This document shows, one piece after another, positions 42,062 to 50,489 of a stretch of DNA of 53,561 nucleotides (within the stretch, counting starts at the first letter, position 1; every line of letters starts with the position of its first letter). The DNA is from an uncultured bacterium (GTDB lineage: Bacteria; Bacteroidota; Bacteroidia; Bacteroidales; Bacteroidaceae): contig CAJMSE010000023.1 in NCBI GenBank assembly GCA_905216025.1, positions 1 through 53,561 on the forward strand. Direction: 5' to 3'. The notes beneath the pieces are model-generated. The model did not search any database and had not been told where the DNA came from. It saw only the letters and a list, made by a program, of their open reading frames with translations. The position numbers and the translations under genes were made by a program.

Positions 42062-43127
42062 GTCGCCAGAAGAAGTGCCATAACCGGAAGATGGGTTCGC
42101 CGAGGCTCTCTGCCGGGAAATATCTCAGCATGCGGACATCGCGGTGCAGACGCTGCAGATTGTGGCCGACAGCACCGCGGCTGAAACCGTAGCGGTCATC
42201 AAACTGCCCGAAGTTGCCGCCGGCAAGGACCTCGGCAAGCACAAAGCGCCCGCGGCGCACGTCGGCCGGAACAAGCAACGACTGTTCCGGCGTACAGAAA
42301 ACCTCACGCAGCACATACATCACCGCACCCGCAAAACCATGCAGGCCGAGATGCCTGAGCGTGACGGTGAATTCGCGTCGGCGGTCTTCTGTCAGGCCGC
42401 GGCTGAACGACAGCATCACATAATGGTAGTCGAGCAGCTGCCGCAGGCCTATCCCCTCATTGAAAAGATGGTTGTATATGTGGACGAGCTGATACACGGC
42501 GTTGAACGAAGCTGTGGGCACAGCCACCGGCCGGTCGCCTATCATAACTTCATTGGCAAACTGCTCCGGAGCCATGCGGCTGAACCAGCGCTGCAAGCGG
42601 CGGTTATATAACATGTTCTGCATGAAGCACGGGCGGTAGTGCACCTCCACCTCAGTGCCCTTATAGGGCGGGAAGTCGGCATGATGATAGCACAGTGTGC
42701 ACCCGGGATGGTTCCGCTTGACAAACGATATTATTTCGCGTGGAGTTCCCTCAAGCCACACGTCGATGTCGCCGGGCATGCGCCGCAACGGGTCGGGATA
42801 CATCAGCGCATTGCCCTGTCCCTTTAGTATGCACGTGCGGAAGCCGCGGCGGTGCAGCGCCTCTGCCAGTCCGGCCACATTGGCAACGGCCTCCATGTTC
42901 ATCTTCTCTATCTGCCGGCATTCGGCAATCCATCTCATGGTGAGCTCGCGCGGCGGCCGGCAGCTGTCGGGCATGCGGTTCACGCCGTCGAAGACGATGC
43001 CGGGCAGCGAGTGCTTGCGGCTCAGGGCGTATATCCCGGCCCACTCGCCGCCGCTGATTTGCGGGCTGTCGGCCGATGTCCCGATGGAGAAGCGCAGCAG
43101 ACGGAAAAACTTTTCTTCAATGCTCAT
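42045..43127 (-). CDS. Uncharacterised nucleotidyltransferase family protein (PF14907-like)
   Basis: 360 residues from the start at 43127, chosen because a -7 box (43154-43161, minus) lies between it and the longer frame's ATG. The pattern is that of the nucleotidyltransferase-like family found in Bacteroidota surface-polysaccharide or unknown contexts. ALHRRGFRTCILKGQGNALM is followed by RRMPGDIDVWLEG (Gly/Asp-x-Asp metal motif), then VEVHYRPCFM and a helical C-terminal half. Substrate is unknown. The gene is convergent with the LRR gene, and its last codons (Asn-Glu-Glu, stop) lie in the inverted repeat. Confidence 0.75.
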   Translation of the reverse strand: MSIEEKFFRLLRFSIGTSADSPQISGGEWAGIYALSRKHSLPGIVFDGVNRMPDSCRPPRELTMRWIAECRQIEKMNMEAVANVAGLAEALHRRGFRTCILKGQGNALMYPDPLRRMPGDIDVWLEGTPREIISFVKRNHPGCTLCYHHADFPPYKGTEVEVHYRPCFMQNMLYNRRLQRWFSRMAPEQFANEVMIGDRPVAVPTASFNAVYQLVHIYNHLFNEGIGLRQLLDYHYVMLSFSRGLTEDRRREFTVTLRHLGLHGFAGAVMYVLREVFCTPEQSLLVPADVRRGRFVLAEVLAGGNFGQFDDRYGFSRGAVGHNLQRLHRDVRMLRYFPAESLGEPIFRLWHFFWRRLNEE

Positions 43128-43153
43128 GGTGCGGTCAGTATTGTTCAACGCTG

Positions 43154-43161
43154 CAAAAGTA
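43154..43161 (-). promoter_or_regulatory. Candidate -7 box for the nucleotidyltransferase gene
   Basis: Minus-strand TACTTTTG matches TAnnTTTG, 26 bp before the chosen start. Confidence 0.5.
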
Positions 43162-43269
43162 ACTCTTTTCCCCGAGTAACGGACAACGGCAAGCAATCTT
43201 TTCGTCCCTTTTCACACATTATTAATAATATATAACGCCGCCAGGGGCCGCGGATAGCGATTGTTTTGC

Positions 43270-43277
43270 TATATTTG
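43270..43277 (+). promoter_or_regulatory. Candidate -7 box for the membrane regulator
   Basis: TATATTTG within ttttgctatatttgcag. The same ttttgctatatttgca string recurs at 50183-50199 before another gene, which suggests an extended promoter motif. Confidence 0.55.
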
Positions 43278-43326
43278 CAGACTATTTGTGCCATAACGGC
43301 AGACAAACCGGCAAAAGAAGAAGACA

Positions 43327-44265
43327 ATGGGAAAATATGCATCAGTGATAATATTCGTTGTGCTTGCGGCCTCTTCCGGCCTTGCAAGCATGGGCAGCTA
43401 CCACACCATGGAGACTATGATCGTCGACGACCTGAACCGCGCCCTCGAGCTGACGGTGGCCGAGAAGCGCGACGGCTGGATGACGAACGACACGATACGG
43501 GCATACCGCAGCCTGCAGGCAACCATGGAGGGGAGCATCGCGCTGAACGCCGACAACGGTGCTTTCTGCCGCCACCTGACCATTCCCGAACTGCGCCGCA
43601 CGGCATACATACGGCTCGACATACCGCAGGCGCACGGCCACGCCACCTCCCCGGCATCACGACCGACGGCCGACGGCCTGTGCAGCGACACGATATTATG
43701 GTCGTCGGAAGCTCTCGACGCCAACATATCTGTGCGCGGCCATGCGCGCATCTCGGCCGCATCGGTGTTCATGATGTCCGACCAGCGCTTCCCGCTCGCC
43801 CTGAGCATCGCCGCCATGATGTGGGCAGCGGCGTCTCTGCTCTACTTCAGGAGGAAGAACACAGAGGACAGGATGATGCCGGCCATTGCCTGTGAACCGA
43901 TGGCCGCAGGCAAGGCAGAGCCCGCCACGGCCTGTCCGGCAACCGGTTTCGGCGGACTGACGCTCTCGCCGGACGGCAACACGTTCTACGACGCCGGCAA
44001 CCGCCCTGTGCGCCTCACCCCAATGCAGCACCGGCTGATGCGCATGTTCTTCGAGTCGCCGTCGCTGTGCCTCACCAAGCAGGAAATCTGCGACGCCCTC
44101 TGGCCGAAGAAAGAGGACGCGAGCGACACGCTCTACACGCTCATCAAACGGCTCAAGCCCGTATTAGAGGCCGGCAGCAGCCTGCGCATCGAGGCCGAAC
44201 GCGGACGGGCTTACAGGCTCACGGACGCCGGAGAGAACGGCTGCGCCCAAAGCTGCATAGAATAA
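43327..44265 (+). CDS. ToxR-like membrane-bound winged-helix regulator
   Basis: 312 residues. There is an N-terminal membrane helix (about 5-24), an extracytoplasmic domain (~25-152), a second membrane helix (155-174, PLALSIAAMMWAAASLLYF) and then a C-terminal OmpR/PhoB-type winged helix (~215-303). In the latter, RPVRLTPMQHRLMRMFFE, LTKQEICDALWPKKEDASDT and AERGRAYRLT give the recognition core and wing. This suggests sensing outside the membrane and DNA binding inside, without a separate kinase. The outer-membrane barrel gene starts 149 bp downstream on the same strand with its own -7 box, making it the obvious candidate target. Confidence 0.8.
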   Translation: MGKYASVIIFVVLAASSGLASMGSYHTMETMIVDDLNRALELTVAEKRDGWMTNDTIRAYRSLQATMEGSIALNADNGAFCRHLTIPELRRTAYIRLDIPQAHGHATSPASRPTADGLCSDTILWSSEALDANISVRGHARISAASVFMMSDQRFPLALSIAAMMWAAASLLYFRRKNTEDRMMPAIACEPMAAGKAEPATACPATGFGGLTLSPDGNTFYDAGNRPVRLTPMQHRLMRMFFESPSLCLTKQEICDALWPKKEDASDTLYTLIKRLKPVLEAGSSLRIEAERGRAYRLTDAGENGCAQSCIE

Positions 44266-44357
44266 AAAGCTATTGATTTTCACGCCGTTAGCCTGATGTC
44301 AGCGAAATGTCAGACTCTTGCCAGCGGCCTTTCCTTCATATTCACCGACGTATTTAA

Positions 44358-44365
44358 TACCTTTG
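44358..44365 (+). promoter_or_regulatory. Candidate -7 box for the outer-membrane barrel gene
   Basis: TACCTTTG, about 50 bp before the start. No -33 box at standard spacing, which would fit activator dependence. Confidence 0.5.
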
Positions 44366-44414
44366 CACCCGCCGGACAACGGCAGCAAGGACTTCAAGAA
44401 ATACGCAGAGGAAT

Positions 44415-46526
44415 ATGAAAGCATCATCCATCATCATCGCGCTATGCGCCACCACGGCCATGGCGCAGAACACCGCAGGCTACGGCGGCACGGCCGAGAG
44501 CATGCCGCAAGACACGGCCAAGGTGCAGAGCGACGCTCCGGCAAAGGAGCTGAAGGGAGTGACCGTGCGCGGAAGCCGCATCGTGAACAGGCCCGACGGG
44601 AAGACGATATACCCGTCGGAAGAACAGAAGAACAACTCGGCCACTGTCTACGGCCTGCTGCAGAAGATTGCACTGCCAGACATACGCGCCGACGAGGCGA
44701 GGCAGACGATAAGCTCACTGAGCAACAGGGGCGGCATAGAGATACGCATCAACGGCATACCGGCCGACAACAACCAGCTCGTGGCGACAGACTGCCGCGA
44801 CATCACCCGCATCGAATACACCGACAAGCCGGGCGTCAGATACGGCGAGGGCACGGGCTACGTCATCAACTTCATCGTGCGCCGCGCCCGCAGCGGCTAC
44901 TCGGCAGGGGTGAACACGGGCAACACTCTCACTGCCGCGCGCGGAAACAACAGCGCTTTCGGCAAGGTAAACCGCGGCAAGAGCCAGTGGGAGGCAAGCT
45001 ACAGCATGGGCTACGGCCGCAACGAGGGCAACCGCGGCGAGCAGACCACGGACTACACCATGCCCGACAACTCCATCTACACCATATCAAGCGCCTCAAC
45101 CGGCGACCTCACGAAATGGACAAGCCACAACGCCACCCTCACCTACAACCAGGCCGACTCTGGCCGCTACGAACTGCAGGTGAGGGCGGGAGGAAGCATA
45201 GCGAGGACACCGGTGAGCGAGGCACACTACCGCTCCATGGAAAACGGCACACCGCATGGCTTCACCACGAGCAACACCAGCCGCAGCCTGTCGCCCTCGG
45301 CCGACATCTACTGGCACCGCGACATGGCCGGCGGCAGGAACATCACAGCCAATGCAGCGTGGTCGCTGATACGCTCGGACATCAGCAACTACCACGACAA
45401 TGGCGGACCGTACCGCTACGACATCGACGGGCGGGCGCAGTCGCTCATAGCCGAGGGCATCTACGAGGCACGGATGCGGCCGTTCACCCTCTCTGCCGGC
45501 ATGCGGTGGCAGCTGAAGAGCGTACGCAACACATATACCGGCGACATTGCCTCCACCACCGACATGACCACAAGCAACGCCTACGCCTTCGGACAGATAA
45601 CGGGAGAGCTGGCCGGAATCAGCTATACGGCAGGCGTAGGACTGAGCCACACCGACCTCCGCATGAGTCCTTACAGCTACAGTTTCTTCACCATGCGGCC
45701 CAAACTGTCGCTCTCCTACCCTCTCACAGACCGACTGAAGATTGCCTACGACTTCGAACTGTCGCAGCACACATCGGCCATAGCCAACACCAACGACATC
45801 ACGATAAGGCGCAACAGCGTGGAACAGGAGGCCGGCAACCCGTCGATACGTCCGAACCGGGTTTTCGAGAACACGCTCACGCTCTCATGGCAGGCACCCC
45901 GCCTCTATGCACAGATGCTCACGATGTACCGCGCCAACCCTCACTGCAACATGAAACGGTATGACCGCGAGACCGACGGCGACGGCAACACGGTATTCGT
46001 CATGAGGCAGACAAACCAGAAAGGGATAGACATGCTGATGTGGCAGGGATATGCCAACTGGAGCGTGATAGAGGGAAAGCTCGATGTCAGCGCCGCCGGC
46101 ACGGTGCTGCGGTGCATCAACAAGGGCGACGACTACCTGCACACGCACACCGCCTTCAACGGCAGCGCCACGCTGACGGCATATCTCGGCCGCTTCACCC
46201 TCTCGGCATACGCCGACAACGGATGGGGATTCATGGAGGGAGAGACGCGCGCACGCCTCGACAGCGCCGCCAGCCTCTCCGCCTCATACAAGCTGAAGCG
46301 GCTCAACATAGCGCTGCACTGGCAGAACCCGCTGACCCGCGAGGTGCTCAAATACGAGAACGAACTCGACAGCCGCTACATCCGGCGCAGCATGCGGGGA
46401 TGGAGCATCAGCGATGCGAACATGCTGACGCTGAGCGTAAGGTACACCTTCAGCCGCGGCCGCAAGTTCAACGACATCAGCAGAAAGATTGACAACCGCG
46501 ACAGCGATGCGGGAATTCTGAGATAA
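44415..46526 (+). CDS. Outer-membrane beta-barrel protein with plug-like domain (TonB-dependent receptor-like)
   Basis: 703 residues with a signal peptide (MKASSIIIALCATTAMAQ). Residues ~45-160 look like a TonB-receptor plug: KELKGVTVRGSRIVNRPDGK, LLQKIALPDI, GGIEIRINGIP, ITRIEYTDKPGVRYGEGTGY. The remaining ~540 residues alternate as outer-membrane strands, ending VRYTFSRGRKFNDIS before a short polar tail. It lacks the long carboxypeptidase-like N-domain of SusC. No SusD partner is adjacent, so it is not a canonical glycan-uptake pair. It may import a small ligand under control of the adjacent membrane regulator. Confidence 0.75.
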   Translation: MKASSIIIALCATTAMAQNTAGYGGTAESMPQDTAKVQSDAPAKELKGVTVRGSRIVNRPDGKTIYPSEEQKNNSATVYGLLQKIALPDIRADEARQTISSLSNRGGIEIRINGIPADNNQLVATDCRDITRIEYTDKPGVRYGEGTGYVINFIVRRARSGYSAGVNTGNTLTAARGNNSAFGKVNRGKSQWEASYSMGYGRNEGNRGEQTTDYTMPDNSIYTISSASTGDLTKWTSHNATLTYNQADSGRYELQVRAGGSIARTPVSEAHYRSMENGTPHGFTTSNTSRSLSPSADIYWHRDMAGGRNITANAAWSLIRSDISNYHDNGGPYRYDIDGRAQSLIAEGIYEARMRPFTLSAGMRWQLKSVRNTYTGDIASTTDMTTSNAYAFGQITGELAGISYTAGVGLSHTDLRMSPYSYSFFTMRPKLSLSYPLTDRLKIAYDFELSQHTSAIANTNDITIRRNSVEQEAGNPSIRPNRVFENTLTLSWQAPRLYAQMLTMYRANPHCNMKRYDRETDGDGNTVFVMRQTNQKGIDMLMWQGYANWSVIEGKLDVSAAGTVLRCINKGDDYLHTHTAFNGSATLTAYLGRFTLSAYADNGWGFMEGETRARLDSAASLSASYKLKRLNIALHWQNPLTREVLKYENELDSRYIRRSMRGWSISDANMLTLSVRYTFSRGRKFNDISRKIDNRDSDAGILR

Positions 46527-46583
46527 AGATACAGGAACAGTGAGACCGGACACCGCCGGCACACAGCGGCCGGCGGCAGAGGC

Positions 46584-47924
46584 TCATCTCTTATATATCA
46601 CGGCGCGGCCACGGTGGATATAGATGCCGCCGCATGCGGGCGATGCCACGCGCCGGCCGGTGAGGTCGTAATAGGCAGCATCAGCGCCATAGCGCACGCT
46701 TCCGGCATCCGGCACGACGGTAATCGCAGACGTACCGCCATCCTGCGCTTCAAGCATGGCGGCAAGCGCGTGCACCTCTGCCGCTCCCCAGAGCCAGCAT
46801 CCGTAGCCGAAATCTTCAAAGTTGGGTATCGAGTTGAACGTTATCACGCCGCCGTCTTCAGGTTTTGAGCCCGTGCCCTGCAGGTATCCTACGGCTCCCG
46901 TGTCGTCGTGGACGGCCCGCCGCATAGCTTCCCAACCCTTACGGATGGCCGGCATGTAGGTGGCGCTGTCGAGAAGACCGGTCCTGACGCCGTATGCCAT
47001 GCCGCCGACGAAGAGCGACGTGCCCGTCATCTCAGGTCCTTCGCTGCCCGCCTGACCGTAGTTGGTGGGTGCGGCGAGACTGACATTCCACGAGCCGTCC
47101 GCGCGCTGACAGGCAAGGAGGCCGCGGCTCATCGTCAGGAAGTCGTCGATATATCCGCTGCGGTGGGCCTCCGTCTCGGGAGTGAACTGCAGCACGCGGG
47201 CCAGCGCCATGTATACCCAGCCGTTGCCGCGGCTCCAGTAGCAGTCTTTGTCGGGCTCGGTGAGGTCCTTGTATGGCGGGTCAAACTGGTAGTCGCGGTA
47301 CCACAGGCCGGTGGCGGTGTTGAAAAGTGGCAGTCCGCCGCCCTTCTTCGTGCCTCCGTGCTTGTTTCTCGTGAAGGTGTACAGCTCGTACATACGTTCC
47401 CAATAGCCGGTGTCGCCGGTGATTCCGCCCAGCAGGGCGAACACGGGCATGCTCATCTGAATGGCGTCTATCCAGTACCAGTAGTCTGTCCGGCCGGCGG
47501 CAATCATCTGGTCGATGCGCATCTTGATGTGTTCCATGCGCTTCTCCTGCGTCGTGTCCATGAGATACATCTGCAGGTAAGCCTGCCCGCAGCACTGATA
47601 GTCGGCATTTGCATTCTTCGCCTCGTTGTCTGAACTGCTTATCCACTTGTGATACTCGCCCCAGTCGGTGGCATATTTCAGCCATTCGGCCCGCGGCTGC
47701 TCGCGGTATACGTTCAGCAGGCCCTCGTAGAACACGCCGCGGGTCCATATCTTGCTGTTCCGCCGCTTTCCTCCCACGTAGCTGTCGGCACCCACGTCGG
47801 GATAGTTTGTCATGAAATAGCCGGCCACCTTGTCGACGTTTTCCATTATCGAGTCGGTCCTGAATGTGTCTGCATGCGCGCCGGTTGCGATAAACAGCAG
47901 TGCCACGGTGATGATTCTGTACAT
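46584..47924 (-). CDS. Glycoside hydrolase family 105 (unsaturated rhamnogalacturonyl hydrolase-like)
   Basis: 446 residues. The signal peptide is MYRIITVALLFIATGAHA. The (alpha/alpha)6-barrel motifs of YteR-type GH105 are present: WTRGVFYEGLLNVYR, NADYQCCGQAYL with Asp108, the catalytic-Asp segment WYWIDAIQMSMP with Asp153, and YWSRGNGWVYMALARVL. The family hydrates the 4,5-unsaturated uronic acid at the non-reducing end of oligosaccharides from rhamnogalacturonan lyases. The C-terminus AYYDLTGRRVASPACGGIYI ends with a basic tail like type IX cargo. It is not in a canonical PUL but complements the GH28 gene in this window. Good promoter at 48067-48096. Confidence 0.9.
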   Translation of the reverse strand: MYRIITVALLFIATGAHADTFRTDSIMENVDKVAGYFMTNYPDVGADSYVGGKRRNSKIWTRGVFYEGLLNVYREQPRAEWLKYATDWGEYHKWISSSDNEAKNANADYQCCGQAYLQMYLMDTTQEKRMEHIKMRIDQMIAAGRTDYWYWIDAIQMSMPVFALLGGITGDTGYWERMYELYTFTRNKHGGTKKGGGLPLFNTATGLWYRDYQFDPPYKDLTEPDKDCYWSRGNGWVYMALARVLQFTPETEAHRSGYIDDFLTMSRGLLACQRADGSWNVSLAAPTNYGQAGSEGPEMTGTSLFVGGMAYGVRTGLLDSATYMPAIRKGWEAMRRAVHDDTGAVGYLQGTGSKPEDGGVITFNSIPNFEDFGYGCWLWGAAEVHALAAMLEAQDGGTSAITVVPDAGSVRYGADAAYYDLTGRRVASPACGGIYIHRGRAVIYKR

Positions 47925-47939
47925 GTTTTAGTAGTTTTT

Positions 47940-48026
47940 TAACGCAGAGACGTGGGGCGCGAAGCTGTTGTTTCCCGTTGTTCACCCTGTCGCAGCATGG
48001 CCTTTGCGCCATTGCGTCTTTGCGTT
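47940..48026. repeat. Degenerate inverted repeat of the gcaaagacgc family
   Basis: aacgcagagacg near 47941 and its near-complement gcgtctttgcgtt at 48014-48026 form a weaker version of the repeat at 48159-48223. Confidence 0.55.
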
Positions 48027-48066
48027 TACGTTATATAAAATAGTTATTGGTACTTTACTTAATTTG

Positions 48067-48096
48067 CAAATATACGACATTACGCCGAAACGGCAA
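48067..48096 (-). promoter_or_regulatory. Promoter of the GH105 gene
   Basis: On the minus strand TTG (48096-48094), 19 bp, TATATTTG (48074-48067). The leader of about 135 bp contains the degenerate repeat at 47940-48026. Confidence 0.65.
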
Positions 48097-48158
48097 GCCA
48101 AACGCCTCCTTATATAACATTTTTTCATAAGCCGATACAAGAGAGAGAGTTGGTATAT

Positions 48159-48223
48159 TCAACGCAAAGACGCGAAGACGCAAAGAGTAAAATAAGCTCT
48201 GCGTCTTCGCGTCTTTGCGTTGA
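48159..48223. repeat. Perfect 24-bp inverted repeat of the gcaaagacgc family
   Basis: Arms 48159-48182 and 48200-48223 pair over 24 bp without mismatch, with a 17-bp loop. Each arm is three 8-bp units of the form cGcRaaga. It lies 29 bp past the end of the split secreted-protein gene and may also serve as its terminator. Confidence 0.92.
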
Positions 48224-48251
48224 AAAATACTATACGGTTACCTAAGGCATA

Positions 48252-48698
48252 TTAACGGATTACAATCTTCCCGTTCTCTATATTCTTGCCGCCGGCATAT
48301 ACGGTGAAGTTATACACTCCGCCGGCCATGCGCGACGTGCTAATGCGCGTCACAGTCTCGCCTGCCGGAACGGCCACGCGGCTGACGATGCGGCCGTCCA
48401 TAGCAGTAACCACCACCTCGCGGCGCTGCCCTGCGGCATCACTCGAAGTCTCAACCGTTATGCTCTCACCGCGGCCGGCCATGCGCGGAAATATCTTCAC
48501 GAAGTCTGCCGACACGGCCTGGATGGAGTTCGTCTGCGAATCTATCAGGTAGAAGCTCTCCTTTTCGCCATCCGGAGTATCCTCTTCTACACACGCATAC
48601 ACCTTGCCGCCAAACAGGAAGAAACTCTCAAGATCTGAACAGGGAATCGACATGACCACATTGCCATCCTCTGAGAGGACGTCATACCTGACAGTCAT
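48252..48698 (-). CDS. C-terminal part of a secreted protein, cut off by an in-frame TAG
   Basis: The 148-codon frame starts internally (MTVRYDVLSEDGNVV) with no signal peptide. It ends in a type A sorting domain: VVVTAMDGRIVSRVAVPAGE, then GGVYNFTVYAGGKNIENGK. It is in the same frame as the upstream ORF at 48732; only one TAG (48732-48734) and eleven sense codons separate them. The two ORFs most likely form one gene of about 410 codons broken by a nonsense change. Unless there is readthrough, this part is not secreted and probably not made. Confidence 0.65.
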   Translation of the reverse strand: MTVRYDVLSEDGNVVMSIPCSDLESFFLFGGKVYACVEEDTPDGEKESFYLIDSQTNSIQAVSADFVKIFPRMAGRGESITVETSSDAAGQRREVVVTAMDGRIVSRVAVPAGETVTRISTSRMAGGVYNFTVYAGGKNIENGKIVIR

Positions 48699-48731
48699 CG
48701 AGCCGTAATGCGTCTCACGCTTTATACAAAC

Positions 48732-49484
48732 CTACTCTCCATGACCAAACCAAACATAATCAATTTCATTTGTATAGCCTTCATTGCTCATCTCAAACAC
48801 CGGACATACATACTCATATTTATCGTCGTTATTGAACATTGTCTGGGTCAGGAAGAATTCACTGTCGTCTGCCACGACATCCGCATCATAGTTATAAATC
48901 CATTGTCCCCTGTCATAGTAATAAGAGTATTCCTCTGTGCGTTCGTCGGTAACCTGCCAGTCGCCATATTTAGGATAACGACGGATAGTATACAGCATAT
49001 AGAACTCTTCTCCCTCGGTATACACGAACTTATAATATTCTCCCTCACCTTCAGGCAACTCTATAGGGAGGAATGTATGCACGTTCCCTTTCTTGGTATG
49101 AGATTCGCATCCTTGCGAATTTGCTGTCGCAATCACATCATCAAGACCGTTGCTTATCCATACCTGATGTTCGTCTACGGTATTTTCAACATACTCGCCG
49201 GGGATTATAAAACGCTCCTCGGTCACAATCTTAGTATTACGCTTTGGTATTTTATACGACACTGTCTTGACCAGATTCATATTCTCGTCGTATATACTTG
49301 CCGTATTTGCCTCCTCATCCACCACCGTAATCTGCGGCTTTCCGGTATATGAGAACTTCTTTGAAATAACATAATGACTTGCATCTTTATCCGCTTCGGC
49401 GGGCATTACGCCTGCGGCAAGGAATACAACGATGGCCATGCCCTTCAGCATGTGCCGCATACTACTTTCTATAGTACAACTCAT
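48732..49484 (-). CDS. N-terminal part of a secreted protein ending at a premature TAG
   Basis: About 250 codons from 49484, where an A-rich tract precedes the ATG. Met21 of the longer frame (49460) is an alternative start. A signal-like hydrophobic segment (LKGMAIVVFLAAGVMPAEA) is followed by a beta-rich region of unknown family (FSYTGKPQITVVDEEANTAS, KFVYTEGEEFYMLYTIRRYP). It stops at TAG after YVWFGHGE. The same frame continues into a sorting-tail ORF, so the protein as annotated lacks its type IX tail. The leader contains the folded element at 49547-49649. Confidence 0.6.
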   Translation of the reverse strand: MSCTIESSMRHMLKGMAIVVFLAAGVMPAEADKDASHYVISKKFSYTGKPQITVVDEEANTASIYDENMNLVKTVSYKIPKRNTKIVTEERFIIPGEYVENTVDEHQVWISNGLDDVIATANSQGCESHTKKGNVHTFLPIELPEGEGEYYKFVYTEGEEFYMLYTIRRYPKYGDWQVTDERTEEYSYYYDRGQWIYNYDADVVADDSEFFLTQTMFNNDDKYEYVCPVFEMSNEGYTNEIDYVWFGHGE

Positions 49485-49546
49485 GGCTTTAAAATTTTTA
49501 TGAAAAAGGCGTGCAACCATCCTGTAAGCCTGCCATTTTCTTAGGT

Positions 49547-49649
49547 TACCGCCAAGTGACCTCCACTCCCGACAAGCACAGAACAGTTCACGCCAAGCAA
49601 GCGTGAACCTTCAGTCTGCTTGTTCTCGGGGGTTGAATGTTTGGCGGTA
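49547..49649 (-). ncRNA. Nested-hairpin element in the leader of the split secreted-protein gene
   Basis: Three nested helices are visible. 49547-49555 (taccgccaa) pairs with 49641-49649. 49568-49583 pairs with 49610-49630 with small bulges. An inner 8-bp hairpin joins 49586-49593 with 49601-49608 around caagcaa. Orientation is assigned from the minus-strand gene that starts 63 bp further on. No known riboswitch is recognised. The rest of 49650-50188 shows no convincing gene. Confidence 0.55.
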
Positions 49650-50038
49650 TTCAAGAAAATGAGAACAAGAGCCAAAAGCTCAATATTTAATTATATGTCC
49701 GTTATCAAGTAATCAAGAATGGAGACGCTTTTCCGTTGTTAATATTTTGCCGCGCTTCGTGCTGCGGCGTATCTTCTTACAACCTGCGGAACGCTGCACT
49801 TCCGCGCAGCCGTTTCCTTGCTTACGTCTCTTCCTTTGTCTTTGTCTGTCTGCCGACCTCCTTCTTTTTAGTTATCTACTGTCGCCCGCCGGACGCCCTG
49901 CCGGGCCGCCGCGGGGATTCGCTTATCAGTTCACTACTATGGGTAACCTGCCTCTCATGGGCACGGATACACCGCAAAGGTAATAATTTTCTGCGAAATC
50001 CGGGTATCCTGAGTTGTTTTTCAATGGTTTTATTTGTT

Positions 50039-50064
50039 GAACACAGAGACACGGAGACACAGAG
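50039..50064. repeat. acacagagacacggagacacagag repeat segment
   Basis: Three 8-bp units of form caCaGaGa. It aligns with the arms at 48159-48182 at 18 of 24 positions. Every difference is a transition at fixed places in the 8-bp unit. Confidence 0.75.
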
Positions 50065-50189
50065 GCCGATGCCGCTCCATATCTACGCAACCTGTTTTCT
50101 TAATGCCGGCGGGAAGAAGAAAAAGGGAAACACTCATGCCCGCATTCATATTATTTACACCCCAAACACCGCCGTACGGATTTTTTTGC

Positions 50190-50197
50190 TATATTTG
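50190..50197 (+). promoter_or_regulatory. Candidate -7 box for the 50229-53420 operon
   Basis: TATATTTG in the context ttttgctatatttgca, identical to that before the membrane regulator gene; 31 bp upstream of the start. Confidence 0.55.
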
Positions 50198-50228
50198 CAC
50201 CATCAAAACAAATAAAGAGCAACGTATC

Positions 50229-50441
50229 ATGGCACAGCAACTGACAATCAGCGTCGAGGTTCCTTCCACACTGCGCACCTTGCGCAAGGAGAAGCGAACC
50301 GCCACGATAGAGAATAACGGGTCGGAAATATCTAAAGCTGACATTCTTGACAGCATAGACGATGCGTTTAAGGAACTGAAGATGAATCTAAACGGAACGT
50401 TAGATTTCAAGCTGGCAAAGGTATTACTTGACGAGTTATAG
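50229..50441 (+). CDS. Small 70-aa protein, function unknown
   Basis: The start at 50229 (MAQQLTISVEVPSTLRTLRK) follows the -7 box by 31 bp; a longer frame from 50034 runs through repeats and the promoter and is rejected. The 70-residue product has an N-terminal beta-strand region, then two helices (SKADILDSIDDAFKELKMNL, TLDFKLAKVLLDEL). There is no signal peptide or membrane helix. It could be a small DNA-binding or antitoxin-like protein, but no motif settles that. It lies 48 bp upstream of the M16 peptidase gene, probably on the same transcript. Confidence 0.65.
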   Translation: MAQQLTISVEVPSTLRTLRKEKRTATIENNGSEISKADILDSIDDAFKELKMNLNGTLDFKLAKVLLDEL

Positions 50442-50489
50442 CTCATAGCCCCATAAAAACGCACCCGACAATAACAACAAACATCATAT

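Noticed and set aside
44318..45964. 548-codon open frame overlapping the outer-membrane barrel gene
   Set aside because: Arg/His/Gln-rich composition is typical of a shadow frame in GC-rich DNA; the overlapping frame from 44415 has a signal peptide and barrel pattern.
49736..50215. 159-codon open frame between the split gene and the 70-aa gene
   Set aside because: It crosses the acacagagac repeat and the promoter, and has no domain or plausible start context.
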